Below, piece after piece: positions 23,500 to 34,700 of a stretch of DNA of 64,000 nucleotides. This stretch comes from Aradus depressus (lineage: Eukaryota > Arthropoda > Insecta > Hemiptera > Aradidae): NCBI GenBank assembly GCA_963662175.1, contig OY759224.1, forward strand, positions 29,025,489 to 29,089,488. Reading direction: 5' to 3'. A program made the translations under genes and the position numbers. A model generated the notes under the pieces. It ran no database searches. It had not been told where the DNA came from and saw only the letters and a list, made by a program, of their open reading frames with translations. Numbering within the stretch: the first letter of the stretch is position 1; every line of letters starts with the position of its first letter.

Positions 23500-24600
23500 G
23501 AAATTTTATACTCGATTATTTTCTATTATTTATTTGTTTTATTTTTATATTTAGTATTATTCTAAGATGTAATATCGGTTGATAATAGAGAGGAATACAC
23601 TTTGAATTTCCTCTCAGATACTTGATCCATCACCACTCTTATTCCAGTAGCGAAATTCGAAAATAATCCCATAAAATACACAATACAAACAATACGATTT
23701 CTTCTGAATAATGGCGAGAGGATTTGTATAGAACTCATGTTTTCCTTTGTTCTTCTTTTTTTTGGATGTTCTTAACAAGATAATCCTTATCAAATAAAAC
23801 CTCTGATTGAATTGAAGATTGAAAAGACGTTAAGGCCGTGGGATTCAATACAACTGTTCCTTTTATCTCTTCCTGAATTATACAGGGGATATTCCTTCAA
23901 TTATATCACAATTCGCCATACTGAATTGGAAATTATTTCAATTCAATTATATTCTTGGAATATTCTCTTTTTTACTGAATATTAAAGGTTTCCAAATCTA
24001 GTTAGATTTGTATAAATAAAGCCGTATGGTTGTCGGTTGAAAGGAAGCGGTTTCATAAAGTACGGTTGAGTGCCGACCATCTATAGATCCTGTTATATAA
24101 AGGATATTCTATAGTTCAATATAATATGACTTTCTGAATTGAAAGTTATGTTCAGTCATACTAGTTGATTATTTGGTATCACGTCCAAATATATATTTTT
24201 TTTAAATTTACAAATAGCTATTTACAACTGTATACAAATAAATACAACAAGCAAATGTGCTAATAAAGAGATAATGGCAATGTCAAAATGTCATGAGAGG
24301 AGAAATCACCCAGTGGTGACACTCCCTAGTCACTGTTTTTCTCTTGTTTATAGCTAATCACTGTCACTGCTTCTGCTCAGGAGGTCTCTAGGCCATTGAC
24401 GCTTAAGCCGTCGCTGGGTGTCCTAGATCTTATATTCTTTCCCCAGTTATTATATGGGAGAGCTTCCCGAAACATATAAGTTATAGTACCTATAGTTAGA
24501 AGTGATGCTATGATAAATATATTATGTATGAATACAGGATCTCCTTACACAACCCAAAAATACAAATGAATATGAATTATATGAGGAAGAATTTATTTCA
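23500..24600. other. About 1.1 kb without a recognisable gene
   Basis: AT-rich. A T run with AAATTTACAAATAGCTATTT near 24195 resembles the start of the AT-rich insert at 50562. No ORF of note. Possible unique sequence. Confidence 0.4.
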
Positions 24601-24621
24601 ATAACACTAAATTGAACAAAT

Positions 24622-24875
24622 ATGATGATCAGTCGAGGTCCAGTCGCAGTCCAACCGTCCTAGATTGATCTATTGACATTCTGGAGCCGGACTATAGACG
24701 TTCTTCGTAGTTTAGTCGCAGTCCGGTGCCAGTGCAATCGCAGTCTGGTCGAGGTCCAGTCGCAGTCCAACCGTCCTAGATTGATCTAATGCCATTTTGG
24801 AGGCGGTCCATAGACGTTATGTCGTAGTTTAGTCGCAATCCGATACCAGTCCAGTCTATCAAGTGTGAATTCACA
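24622..24875. repeat. Tandem duplication of about 125 bp
   Basis: GTCGAGGTCCAGTCGCAGTC followed by CCTAGATTGATCT occurs twice about 125 bases apart, with a degenerate CAGTCGCAGTCC subrepeat inside each unit. Confidence 0.8.
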
Positions 24876-24889
24876 CGGTTCAGTTTCGC

Positions 24890-24965
24890 TTGTCATATCG
24901 CCTACAAACGCTCATTTGTCGCTCTGGTGGACGTAAGCCCGAATCTACAGAGGGACTCCCAAATT
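24890..24965 (-). mobile_element. SINE-A fragment
   Basis: CATATCGCCTAC, CGCTCTGGTGGACGTAAGCC and GGGACTCCCAAATT match the 3' third of SINE-A in reverse. The rest is missing. Confidence 0.7.
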
Positions 24966-25170
24966 GTATTCGGATAACATGAAGTCCGCGCTAGAGAAAG
25001 GCCGTTAACCCTGGTTATATATTACAAACAGACGGAAGGGAGAACAAAGCATTTCCGGATCCCCACCCGCCCAGGTACTCACCCTGTTCAAACCAGGTTT
25101 ATTTAGCTTCAATATCATCAAAGCAAATCAGTCTCTGTCTTACAGTACATACAGTAGGAGTGATGCACCA

Positions 25171-25205
25171 CTGATGATGACGCAGTTGTGTTGAAAGCCG
25201 GTTCT
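25171..25205 (+). ncRNA. Hammerhead-like core motif
   Basis: CTGATGA, an imperfect hairpin segment and GAAA (25193-25196) followed by GCCGGTTC. This is the order of a hammerhead ribozyme core (CUGANGA, stem II, GAAA), but stem II is imperfect and I found no matched stem I or cleavage triplet. Related, better-formed motifs lie at 9772-9801, 38457-38482 and 39607-39636. Function is unproven. Confidence 0.3.
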
Positions 25206-25312
25206 TTTCGGAAATAAAAAGTCTTTTAGATTCTACAGCTCTTCTGAGATTAACATGAAGAAACATAAAATTAACAGCTCAATTATGATGAAAAAAAAAA
25301 GTTATATCTATA

Positions 25313-25659
25313 GGTTAGGTTAGGTTTTATGACTCATGCCCGGGCTTTAACTACGAGGTCATATCGCCTACTGCCAGAGCGCTCTTTCGTCACTCTGTTG
25401 GACATGAGCCCGACTCTACTGTGGGAGTCCTAAATTTTGCCTACCCTAAATTTTTATTCACCTAGGGTAGGAGTCTTTAACGAGTACCTGACATTGTGCA
25501 GGGTCGGGACCATCACTTAACGTCCCATCCGAAGGACGGCGTGCTTAAGTTTATTTTACCTCCCAGATAAAATAAACTAAGGGCCTTGGTCGGGTTACGA
25601 ACCCACGTTCTTGAGCTCAGAAGTCAAGCACGCATACCACTGAGCTACCGGCGCCCTCA
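25313..25659 (-). mobile_element. SINE-A copy, full length, perfect 12-bp TSD
   Basis: Flanked by GTTATATCTATA at 25301-25312 and 25660-25671. Full body and tRNA-like head (ending GGCGCCCTC on the plus strand). The tail on the SINE strand is AACCTAACCTAACC. The intact duplication and clean body make this one of the youngest SINE-A copies here. Confidence 0.95.
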
Positions 25660-25956
25660 GTTATATCTATATAAATATGAATAAAATAAAATAGATTATT
25701 AAAAATCGACAGAGCATAATGCCATGATGGTTGACTATAAATGAGAAGGGAGGATGCCCAGACAAGGTTTGAAATAAAGTTAATTTTAGACAGTAGAGGC
25801 TCGATAGAGAAGTGGGAGGAGAAAGAAGAAAAATAAATGTGTAAAATGAACAAAAAAGGAATAATATTGGTTATGATAGAATAATTTAGGAAATATGATA
25901 AAATAAAATGGAGGTATTAAAAATGGAATAAAAAAATGGAATAAGTACATAATTGA

Positions 25957-26062
25957 TTAGATAATGAGGTTGACGAAGGAAGCTACGGAAGGAGAGTGAC
26001 GGATTGGGGGAGGCTGGGAGTTCCAAAGAGAGGAGGCCTGGACAAGAAATGAATTGTGGAAG
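25957..26062 (-). pseudogene. LINE ORF2 C-terminal scrap
   Basis: Minus-strand reading FLVQASSLWNSQPPPIRH then VASFVNLII and a stop resembles the very C-terminus of jockey/CR1-type reverse transcriptases (the lWNsLP...sF pattern). About 35 codons only. Confidence 0.6.
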
Positions 26063-26165
26063 GCCGATTCGGCTGAAAAACGATAAGTGTCGTCGTTGGA
26101 AGGTTCTGGATTCACATATAAAATTTCGTGTCGATACATTCATTCTATTGGGAGTTATCGTGTTC
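26063..26165 (-). repeat. RepA fragment
   Basis: GCCGATTCGGCTGAAAAACG, then ATAAAATTTCGTGTCGATAC in reverse orientation. It directly abuts the LINE scrap. Confidence 0.7.
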
Positions 26166-26244
26166 ACAGGCACACAAACATTGTTATAATATCAATAACA
26201 TTTTAATTAATTAGGCCACCATTTTGAATTTATATTTTGATATA

Positions 26245-26861
26245 CAGTAGAACCTCTATAAGTCGAACATCAAGGGAGACGCCAAAAAATTCGAGTTATA
26301 GAGTTTTCGAGTTAGGCGGATTTTGATTAGACTTGTAGAGGTTAGGATTTATTCTAACTTGGATTTTTATTTATTTCACCTCTCTAACTCCAAATTAAAG
26401 TTACAGAGGTAACATATTTATATTTATTATAAATCAACATTATTTCAAAACATCCTAAAATAAAAAATACGTAGTATATGTAGTTATTAAAAAAAGTCAG
26501 TAATTTTTTTTTTGCTTTAGATTGTTTTCTAAGAAACAATGGTGTACATTGTCGGCAAATTCTTAAAGTCGGTAACTTATTTTTCTTCGAGCTATAGAGG
26601 TAATAAGTTTCAAATAATCGAGTTGTAAAGGTTGTATAATAAAACATTGCTATGTTCGAGATACAGAGGTCCAATTTATTTTTTCGAATTATAGAGGGAA
26701 AATATGTACCAAAATGGCTTGTTGGTGATTATTTCGACTAATAGTGGGGTGAGATGTCGAGTAATGGAGGTTTTGGGGCTTGAAGGGAAAGGAACAAAAC
26801 TTTTTTTTCGAGTTTCGGAGGTTTTCGACTTATCGAGGTTCGACTTAAAGAGGTTCTACCG
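26245..26861. mobile_element. Pogo/Tigger-like MITE, copy 1
   Basis: Ends are CAGTAGAACCTCTATAAGTC and its inverse GAGGTTCTACCG, each flanked by TA. The whole 617 bp is built of variants of TCGAGTTATAGAGG and reads as a long imperfect palindrome. TA duplication and CAGTAGAACCTC-type ends fit the pogo/Tigger branch of Tc1/mariner. No ORF. Two more copies lie at 56736 and 58772. Confidence 0.8.
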
Positions 26862-27118
26862 TAATTGTTAATTTCAAAAGTAGATAAATTTATTTTGTAG
26901 TGAGATATCTGAAAAGGGCATTTTATGTTGAAAGCTGGCTGTATGTAGGCTGTAGGCTGTAGGCTGTCTAATTTAGCCAGTGGAGAGTGTCTACCAACTA
27001 CCTGTAGTAGAGAGAAATGGTTTGTTCTGACACCAAATTACTGTAATCCCAACAATGGTCCTGGTCAGGCCAATTCATTTTCATTTTACCTCTAACATGT
27101 GATGACAGTTTTAGAGGG

Positions 27119-27141
27119 GTGGGGGGGGGGGGGGGGGGGGG
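27119..27141. repeat. G homopolymer
   Basis: About 22 consecutive G with one T near its start. Confidence 0.85.
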
Positions 27142-27299
27142 TCTAATGTTAATCAAATAACTCCTCTTTCCGTTTATCCGTTTTGTCACTGCTCTCCCAC
27201 AGTAAACACTACACCTGACACCAATTGTATTCCTCTTTCAATATAACGGTGGGTTGTCGCAAAAACGTATAAAGTGAGTTATATGAAATAAAAAATAAA

Positions 27300-27362
27300 T
27301 AAAAAAGTCGTGAATCAACGGCAATGTACTTCCCCAGAAGGAATTAATCAATTGGATCCGGT
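27300..27362 (-). repeat. RepA 3'-module fragment
   Basis: GTCGTGAATCAACGGCAATG, then CTTCCCCAGAAGGAATTAAT, the module that ends RepA copies elsewhere. Confidence 0.65.
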
Positions 27363-27431
27363 AAAGCTAAGAAACTCTCTGCCCAGGGTTTCGGACGCTT
27401 TTGTGAATCATCTGAAGAATAAAGATAAATA

Positions 27432-28159
27432 CAGTGGAATCCCGATATTTCGTATCCTGATTATTCGTATTTCCAGCTAATTCGTACAAATTTGTCGGTC
27501 CCCAGAGAAAATCCCGATAAGTGGTATAAAAACAATGCATTTCGGACCCCTCGGTAATTCGTATTACTTTTTGTGCTCGAGGTCACTTAAAACGACTTAC
27601 AATTCGTATTTCCAGCTTAAAAACCTCGTTAATTCTTACTGTTTTCGAGAGGGGGAGAGAGGACAGTGAGAGACGAGAGAGCAGAATGAGTGCGAGATAA
27701 ATGTTTTCTAGGAAATCACGTGATTCCTACAGAGGCAAAGGGGAGAGCGAGTGAGAAAGACAAGTTTTCTATGAAATCTCATATTATCATAATATTATGT
27801 AATTCGTAGTCTTTTTACTCAAAGGAAATGAGGAGAGGAGAGGAGAGGGGGAAAGTTTTAGCAATTTTATTGATCTTGTCTAACATTTTTCCAACAAATG
27901 TTTGATTGCTGTTTATTTAATCTAGAACATATGTACATATTTTTTATTGCATGTATTGTTTGTTGTATAGTTTAGTATAAAGCAGTGTTTATTGCATAGT
28001 TTTTATTCTTACCACATTGTACATACTTCTTAATACATTCATATTTACATTAATACGTTTTTTAATTTTTTATATTTTGTACTCCCGATAATTAGTAATC
28101 CCGATAATTCGTACCAAACCTTCAGTCCCTTGAACATACGAATTATCGGGATTCTACTG
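27432..28159. mobile_element. Pogo-like element, second family, TA-flanked
   Basis: Ends CAGTGGAATCCCGATATTTC and the inverse AATTATCGGGATTCTACTG, flanked by TA (27430-27431, 28160-28161). Both ends carry repeated (A)TTCGTA motifs. 728 bp, no transposase. It splits the sequence upstream of the LINE fragment at 28166. Confidence 0.8.
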
Positions 28160-28165
28160 TATTAC

Positions 28166-28480
28166 CCTTTGGAATGCCTTTTATCCCAATATTTACAACG
28201 CAAATCAACTCCAACCTAAATCTGAATGCTCCTTTCTCACACATCAAAGCACTGGCTCAACTCCGTCTGTCGGACAAGTACTATCTTAAAATCAGTTACA
28301 AAAATAATGTATACAGCCTCAATCCCCAGGAACTTTGTACAATCTGCAATAAAAACGAATTGGAAGACGTATACCATCTGTTAATATCCTGTCCGATATA
28401 CTCCCCCATTAGAAGCCACATCCTGCCTCAGTATCAGTATAGACCCATCCAACTTTCATACATTACTCCTAGCCCATAAT
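28166..28480 (+). pseudogene. LINE ORF2 C-terminal fragment
   Basis: An open frame (Met at 28174, about 101 aa) contains ALAQLRLSDKYYLKI and CTICNKNELEDVYHLLISC, the C-terminal region with CX2C...H...C zinc-finger-like spacing found after the RT/RNase H part of I/jockey-type LINEs. The 5' part is missing. Homologous to the fragment at 19224-19365. Confidence 0.75.
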
Positions 28481-29047
28481 AAGAATATCTCAAACATTTT
28501 CTATTATTTGATCAGCGCTCTGAAACATAGATCATTTATTGTTAATCAATAATGTATTTCAACTTTCATATTATATTTATATTCAATACCTACATCCCCA
28601 CTCCATATTTACTGTCTTTATTACATTATTATTATTAATTTGTAATTACTTATTTTATTTATATATGTTTTATTTGTATTTATTCATGTTATTTATATAG
28701 GTTCCTTTATACAGGGTGACTCAGATAAGCGGGCCACAAGTGAAATAACTCCTAAACGATTAGAGATATCAAAATTATGCATAGAACTAAAGTTGTAGCA
28801 CTCGCCGAGAGCTATAGTATGGCGTCCTCGAAAAGACATAAATGGCCCTTTTAATGGCTCAAACAGCCCTTCGAAGGGCGGGTTCCCTTTTGACCCTTGA
28901 GTTTCATTACATTTTAGCAAAGTACTAAAGTAACAAGGAAGAACTGTGCAAACAGATTTTTGATACGTAGTTCTCGGAACAAAAACGTTTAAAGTTGCAC
29001 GTTTTTCTTATTCAGAAGTTAGCTGCAATTTAATAACTTCAGAATAA

Positions 29048-29786
29048 GACCCCCTACACACGTCCCGACAGTACCACCTGACGTATTTCCATTATTTCAT
29101 TTTGATGTTTATATTTGTTTGTACTTGATATACAATATACAGCAATAAGTTTGTAGGTATACAAACACAAATTATTAATCTCAAAATCATCTAAAATAAA
29201 AATTCATGTTACATTATGTAAATCACTTACTAATAAAACATGTTTTCTATAGCTTACCTTTTTCTCTTCTCTTTTATAGGAACTTCTCATGTTTTCCAGT
29301 TTCTTTTTCAACGTTCCCAATGTTGCATCTGGGTACACTGTTTGAAAAATGCCCAAAAGGGAATTATATGCTTCGTTCCTCCGATCCCTGTTCGAATATG
29401 CGTCACACTGGACATCCCACAAACAGCGGGAAGTTTTTAAGTTCTGTAGTAACTCTTCAATCATGGTTTTCTCATCCGCCAGAACTTGAGACATTTTTGG
29501 TACTTCAGACAAAGAATCAACACTGAATGGCTACCTGGAGTTAACTGATTCGTGTGTCGGTTGGACGACAACGCTACACACATACCGACCCGACAGGTTT
29601 TTAGGGTGGGGGAGTCTGCTGTCGGGGGCTGTTGGGATATCACGCTGACCCAACTAGATCTGTCGTCCCGACCGTCAGGTACAACTCTTTTTGTCTGCCG
29701 ACAAGCCTACACACTCACCAACCGTCGGGCCCAACCTTGTCTGTCCCAACAGTTGGGTGGTTTTGTCGGGACGTGTGTAGGGGGTT
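29048..29786. mobile_element. PIF/Harbinger-like element nested in the long-TIR element
   Basis: Ends GACCCCCTACACACGTCCCG and inverse CGGGACGTGTGTAGGGGGTT. The symmetrical outer element predicts an empty site GAATAAGAAAAACG. Left flank GAATAA and right flank TAGGAAAAACG then give a 3-bp TAA duplication with one change, as PIF/Harbinger makes. CCCGACAG-type motifs are repeated inside both ends. The MADF-like ORF on the minus strand fits, since PIF/Harbinger elements often carry a MADF/Myb-like second gene. Confidence 0.7.
29204..29512 (-). CDS. MADF/Myb-like DNA-binding protein fragment
   Basis: The 102-aa frame holds RCLWDVQCDAYSNRDRRNEA, then a VYPDATLGTLKKKLENMRSSYKREEKKV-like stretch. 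This is the pattern of three spaced aromatic/tryptophan helices of MADF (Adf-1 type) domains: LWD near the start, a central A(Y) segment, and a basic helix with the LKKK...YKRE pattern. After the basic helix it ends in unrelated sequence, perhaps an intron or decay. In PIF/Harbinger elements such proteins assist the DDE transposase. No transposase is present here. Confidence 0.6.
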   Translation of the reverse strand: MSEVPKMSQVLADEKTMIEELLQNLKTSRCLWDVQCDAYSNRDRRNEAYNSLLGIFQTVYPDATLGTLKKKLENMRSSYKREEKKVSYRKHVLLVSDLHNVT

Positions 29787-30121
29787 TAGGAAAAACGTGC
29801 AACTTTAAACGTTTTTTTTTTTTCCAAGAACTACTTGACGTATCAAAAATCTGTTTGCACAGTTCTTCCTTGTTTTTTTAGTACTTTAATAAAATGTAAT
29901 GAAACTTAAGGGTCAAAAGGGAACCCGCCCTTCGAAGGGCTGTTTGAGCGATTAAAAGGGTCATTTATGTCTTTTCGAGGAGCCATACTTTAGCTCTCGG
30001 CGAGTGCTACAACTTTAGTCCTATGCACAATTTTGATATCTCTAACCGTTTAGGAGCTATTTCACTTGTGGCCCGCTTATCTGGGCCACCCTGTATATAT
30101 GTCATTATTGTTCAGCTGATC

Positions 30122-30132
30122 AATATACACTA
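30122..30132 (+). repeat. Target-site duplication of the I-type LINE (left)
   Basis: AATATACACTA, repeated exactly at 35674-35684 directly after the poly(A) tail. Confidence 0.9.
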
Positions 30133-30170
30133 CAGTCTGTGGTTACCAGTGGTAGAGTTTACATCGTGTC
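30133..30170 (+). promoter_or_regulatory. Putative internal pol II promoter of the LINE
   Basis: The first bases CAGTCTG resemble an arthropod initiator (TCAGT class), and ATCGTG lies about 30 bases downstream, near where a downstream promoter element is expected but about one base off. This layout is known for Drosophila I, F and Doc elements. Here it is inferred. Confidence 0.4.
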
Positions 30171-30307
30171 CAGAGGATTAACTCACTCAACTCGTATACA
30201 CAGCTAAGTTCCTTTTTTTTCTCTTCTTTGTTAATTCATATATCTAATATTATTTATTTCGATTGATTTCATACCAGTTAATAGTTTTAGTTTTAGTTAA
30301 TAAGAAA

Positions 30308-31618
30308 ATGGAGGACTCGGAGCCTCCAGATATTACTGACACAGGTCAAAATATAAATATAAATGAGTCAATGAATAACAAGGAGACAGTAGCAAAAAAA
30401 ATTAACGCTAAATACCTGCCTTATTTTCAAGGCCCGTTTTATGTAATATTACAAGCAGAATACGACTTACATGAAATAAAGGTGGGTAAAATATTGATGC
30501 AATATAATGTAAAATTTATAGAAATTAACAGAGTGAATAATAAAAAAGTCAAAGTAAATTTTCTGAAACCGGACCTGGCTAATTCCTTTGTATCCCACCC
30601 AGTTATTAAAATACTGAAATGTGAAGCATATATTCCGATACAATGTGTCAATAGAATAGGAGTAATCCGAAACATCCCCCTCGACATGGAAGAATGTGAA
30701 ATTAAAGAAAATTTGTCAAGTAAAACCACAATCTTGGATGTTGTTCGCATAAAGAGAAGGATAAGAGACGAGAACGGGGAAACTAAATATGTAAATTCCG
30801 GGTCTGTTAAAATTTACTTTTACTCTCAAAATCTTCCTGAAAAAGTACATTTGTTTTTAGCACCGCGTAAAGTAGAACCATATGTTTATAATGTCGTTCA
30901 ATGTTTCCGTTGCTATAATTTCAACCATATTAAAAAATTCTGTAAAAGTAAAATTAGATGCGGTAATTGCGGTCGGGAAGAGCCGGACCACGAAGAAGAT
31001 TCCTGTCCCAACCTGACTAATTGCATCCATTGCAAAACACCCCACAAGCCCACTGATAGGAACAACTGTACCGAATATAACAGACAAAAAAGCATCAAGC
31101 GAACCATGGCAGAAAAGGGAATCCCATATAAAGAGGCCGCTGAAACTCACAAGAAAAGTAATTTTGTTTCGTTTAATAGATTCTCAGCTCTAACAGAATA
31201 CCCTGATCTACCGACAGTAAAAAATATAAATTTCATGCCAAGAGCGGCAATGATATCACCCGTGCCAGGTCCGAGCTATGGTCGAATTACGAAAACGATA
31301 TCTACGAAACGACCCTCTTCCTCGCCTCTCAGCTCGCCCCCCCGACCGCCACCCCCCTTTCCTCTGGTTTCCGGTTCAACTACATCCATATCCCGTCCTA
31401 TAACCAACAATCCTCATAAAACTACCGTTCAGGAACGACTGATCGACATGCTGACCCAGTTAATTCACAAAATAAGTTCAAAAGAAAACAACGAGATAGA
31501 TCTAATTAATTTAGTAGGTGGAACTTTGTATAATATTGTCGACGAAAATCAAGAAATAGTAAATAAAATTAATCCTCAAGTAGGATCATCAATATCGCAG
31601 AAAGGCAAGGACAATTGA
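30308..31618 (+). CDS. LINE ORF1 protein (gag-like, three zinc knuckles)
   Basis: RNA-binding coat protein of the retrotransposon, expected to form the RNP with the element's RNA. The frame opens at Met 30263, but the Met at 30308 (AAAATGG context) is the better start, giving 436 aa. About two-thirds in, three knuckles follow one another: CFRCYNFNHIKKFC (CX2CX4HX4C), CGNCGREEPDHEEDSC (CX2CX6HX4C) and CIHCKTPHKPTDRNNC (CX2CX3HX7C). This trio is typical of jockey and I ORF1 proteins. Upstream is a probable RRM-like region (RNIPLDMEECEIKENL). The C-terminus is Pro/Ser-rich. No stops or frameshifts. Confidence 0.9.
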   Translation: MEDSEPPDITDTGQNININESMNNKETVAKKINAKYLPYFQGPFYVILQAEYDLHEIKVGKILMQYNVKFIEINRVNNKKVKVNFLKPDLANSFVSHPVIKILKCEAYIPIQCVNRIGVIRNIPLDMEECEIKENLSSKTTILDVVRIKRRIRDENGETKYVNSGSVKIYFYSQNLPEKVHLFLAPRKVEPYVYNVVQCFRCYNFNHIKKFCKSKIRCGNCGREEPDHEEDSCPNLTNCIHCKTPHKPTDRNNCTEYNRQKSIKRTMAEKGIPYKEAAETHKKSNFVSFNRFSALTEYPDLPTVKNINFMPRAAMISPVPGPSYGRITKTISTKRPSSSPLSSPPRPPPPFPLVSGSTTSISRPITNNPHKTTVQERLIDMLTQLIHKISSKENNEIDLINLVGGTLYNIVDENQEIVNKINPQVGSSISQKGKDN

Positions 31619-31768
31619 TACATACAATCCCTACATTTACTGTGTCGCAAATATTCTGTTTGTTTTTTTTTTCTTTCATTTGTCAGGTCTCGTATTATTA
31701 TTTTTTTTTTCTTCTCGTTTTTAAACAATTGGTAACATAAAATACATTTACAAAAGCTTTAAAATTCT

Positions 31769-34700
31769 ATGAATAAAATTCAAAATCAAAATATAAACAT
31801 TGTGCAGTTAAACTGTCGAAGTATCAAAAATAAATGGTCAGAAATAACTAATTTTCTAAACGTAAATGGGATTCACGTGGGAGTTTTTCAGGAGACGTGG
31901 CTTAGACCGGAACTGACCTTCTCGACGGCCAACTATCAACTCTATAGGCAGGACCGGAGCGATGGCTACGGAGGGGTGGCGTTCCTCCTCCATAAGGGGT
32001 TAATTTTTGAAAAAATCGACATTCAACCCATTAACAATATAGAAGTCATCGGAATTCAAATTGTAAACTCCCGACCTAAAATATCAATATTTAATGTTTA
32101 TATAGCTCCTAATAATTACCTCAATAAAAATCAAATTAAGAAATTATTTTTTGAAGTAGAAAGTAAAAACTTTTCTATACTTTGTGGAGATTTAAATGGG
32201 AACAGCCCGGTGTGGGGCAGTAGTAGTGAGTCAAGACAAGGACGACTGATTAGTGAAGAACTGGACGACTCTCGGCTGATCTTACTGAACGACGGATCTG
32301 AAACCCGACTAACTCAGCCGAGCCAAGCTCGGTCCTGTGTGGACTTAACCCTAGCCACCCCAGACCTGGTTCACAGCCTCATTTGGCAGGTGTTGGACGA
32401 CTCGATGGGTAGCGACCACCTTCCCATCCTCACCCAAGCACAGCTGGACACTCCACTCACCCCGAACAGACCGTACACTGACCGGAGGAACTTCAGACAG
32501 GCAGACTACACCACGTATCAGACGGAAGTCGAAAAGGAGTTAGCGACCACCAGCATAACTAACATCAACCACCTGATAGCCATCATGAACAGGGCTGGAG
32601 ACAAAGCTATTCCACGACATAAGACCGGACCAAATCGCAAAGTCAAGGCAAAATGCTGGTGGAATGATGATATAAAAAAAGCACATGAAGGAAAAATAGA
32701 TTCAATCAAAAACTTCAAGAAGAATATGACACTTCAGACTTATAAAGAAATGAGACAAAAAATTAACTTAACAAAAAAATTGATAAGAGAAGAAAAAAAA
32801 AAATGTTGGATAGAATTTACGGAAAACGTCACTCCTAATATGCTAAATGTTATGTGGAAAAACATAAGAGCGATCCGAGGCAAATTTCAACAAGAAAAAA
32901 ACAAGATAATAGAAAATAAAAATGCAGCTACTGACTTTCTAGCTTCAATCAGAAAGGAGGAGAAACTGGGTACATATGTGATCCCACTGAGGAGAAGGCA
33001 CTGTGACGACAGTGAAGTCCCGTTCATGACTCAACCATTCCAGATGTCGGAGCTAGAAGCAGTCCTCTACAGAAAGAAAGGTAGCGCACCTGGCAGGGAT
33101 GAAGTCAACTATGAAATGGTGAAGTATCTCCCCACCGAAGCAAAGGAAACATTACTAGAAATGTACAATGGTATGTTTTCTAGATGCGAACTACCGGAGG
33201 AGTGGCGGAACATTAACATCATTCCCATTCCAAAACCACATAAAAACCTGGAGCTAGTAAGTTCATATCGTGGAATAGCCCTGATCCCATGTCTGGCTAA
33301 GATCATAAATGGTATGATAAAAAACCGATTGGAATGGTTTGTAGAGAAACATCGACTGTTGAGCCCCTACTCCCTGGGATTTAGAAAGTGCAGGTCAACT
33401 GCGGATGCCCTCATGTTGCTAGTCAGTGCCGTAGAAGAAGCATTCAGAAAGAAGCAGATACTCCTTGCACTATTCATCGATATCAATAAGGCTTATGATA
33501 ATGTCCAAACCCAAAGCCTGATGGACAGACTAATAGAAAGCAGAGTGCCGGACAAGATAATTAGATGGATCTACGAATGCATCCGAAAGAAGAGATTCTT
33601 CATCAAGACGGCCGAGGGGGAGGTGGTGGGGGAGAGCGAGCGGGGGCTCCTGCAGGGGGACGTCTGGTCTCCTCTCCTCTTCAACATCTACACCAACCAG
33701 CTCCATCACGACCTGCCTCAGCAACTCACCCTCATCCAGTATGCCGACGACATCGTCATATTCACCACCCAACGGACAATAGACACAGCCACTCACATCA
33801 TACTCGAGGGATACAACCACATTACAAGGGTACTAGACAAACTCAAATTGACAATAAACTCGGACAAATGTGCACTGGTTCCTTTCACGAAGAAAAGAAT
33901 AAAATTTGAAATTATCAAGTTGGAAGTAAACAACAAATCCATTAATGCTGAAAAACAAAAAAAATTTTTAGGTCTAACATTAGATAATAAACTAAATTTT
34001 AAAACTCATTTAGATGAAATAATTACAAAATCTAAAAAAAGTATAAATGTTCTAAAAGCCCTGGCAGGTATCAGCTGGGGTGCTCACCCTACTAACATGC
34101 TCATCCTGTATAAAGCAATAGTGAGGCCTCTCTCTGATTACGGATGTGAAATCTACCATAGCTCGAAGTCCCCTCTCATCCACAAACTTCAAACCATTCA
34201 GAACCAAGCTTTAAGAATATGTCTAGGATCCTTTCGAACCACGCCCGTCCATGTCCTTCTCTCGGAAGCCGGGGAAATACCGCTCAATCTTCGAAGGGAA
34301 TGGCTCATCCAAAAAAAACTCATCAAAATATACTCAGACCAGTGCCACCCATTGCACACACTGATAAACAATCAAAACCCCCAACTCAATACTTACCTTA
34401 CAACACAGAACCTCCAACTACAAGACATTAAACAACTCATCAAACCAAACAACGGCCCTTACAAATTTGATACATTTCGACCAATAACCCAAATCACAGT
34501 AGAAACACACACCAACATTCCTAACTTAAATGTAAGCAAAAAAACACTAAACCCAGTAGTTCTGAAACATATGACGCTGGATCACCTGGACACATTATAT
34601 AGAGACACCTACAGAATTTTTACTGACGCCTCTAAGTCTCAAGACAACGTAGGGATAGGAATTTATGATCCACAAACACACCATTCAATAAACCACAAAC

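Larger units (their letters stand above)
28712..30093. mobile_element. Long-TIR, TA-flanked element (mariner-like), carrying a nested element
   Basis: Ends CAGGGTGACTCAGATAAGCG and inverse CGCTTATCTGGGCCACCCTG, flanked by TA. The inverted arms are about 300 bp (28712-29010 and 29795-30093), and a small inverted repeat (CTTATTCAGAAGTTA, then TAACTTCAGAATAAG) marks the centre. TA target and CAGGGTG end fit Tc1/mariner. The centre is split by 29048-29786. No transposase of its own was seen. Confidence 0.75.

Noticed and set aside
25313..25326. Telomere or internal telomeric array
   Set aside because: Only two to three CCTAA units, always at SINE-A 3' ends.
33530..33909. Extra ORFs inside the I-type LINE ORF2
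   Set aside because: Shadows of the GC-rich RT core. The ORF2 frame has all the conserved motifs.
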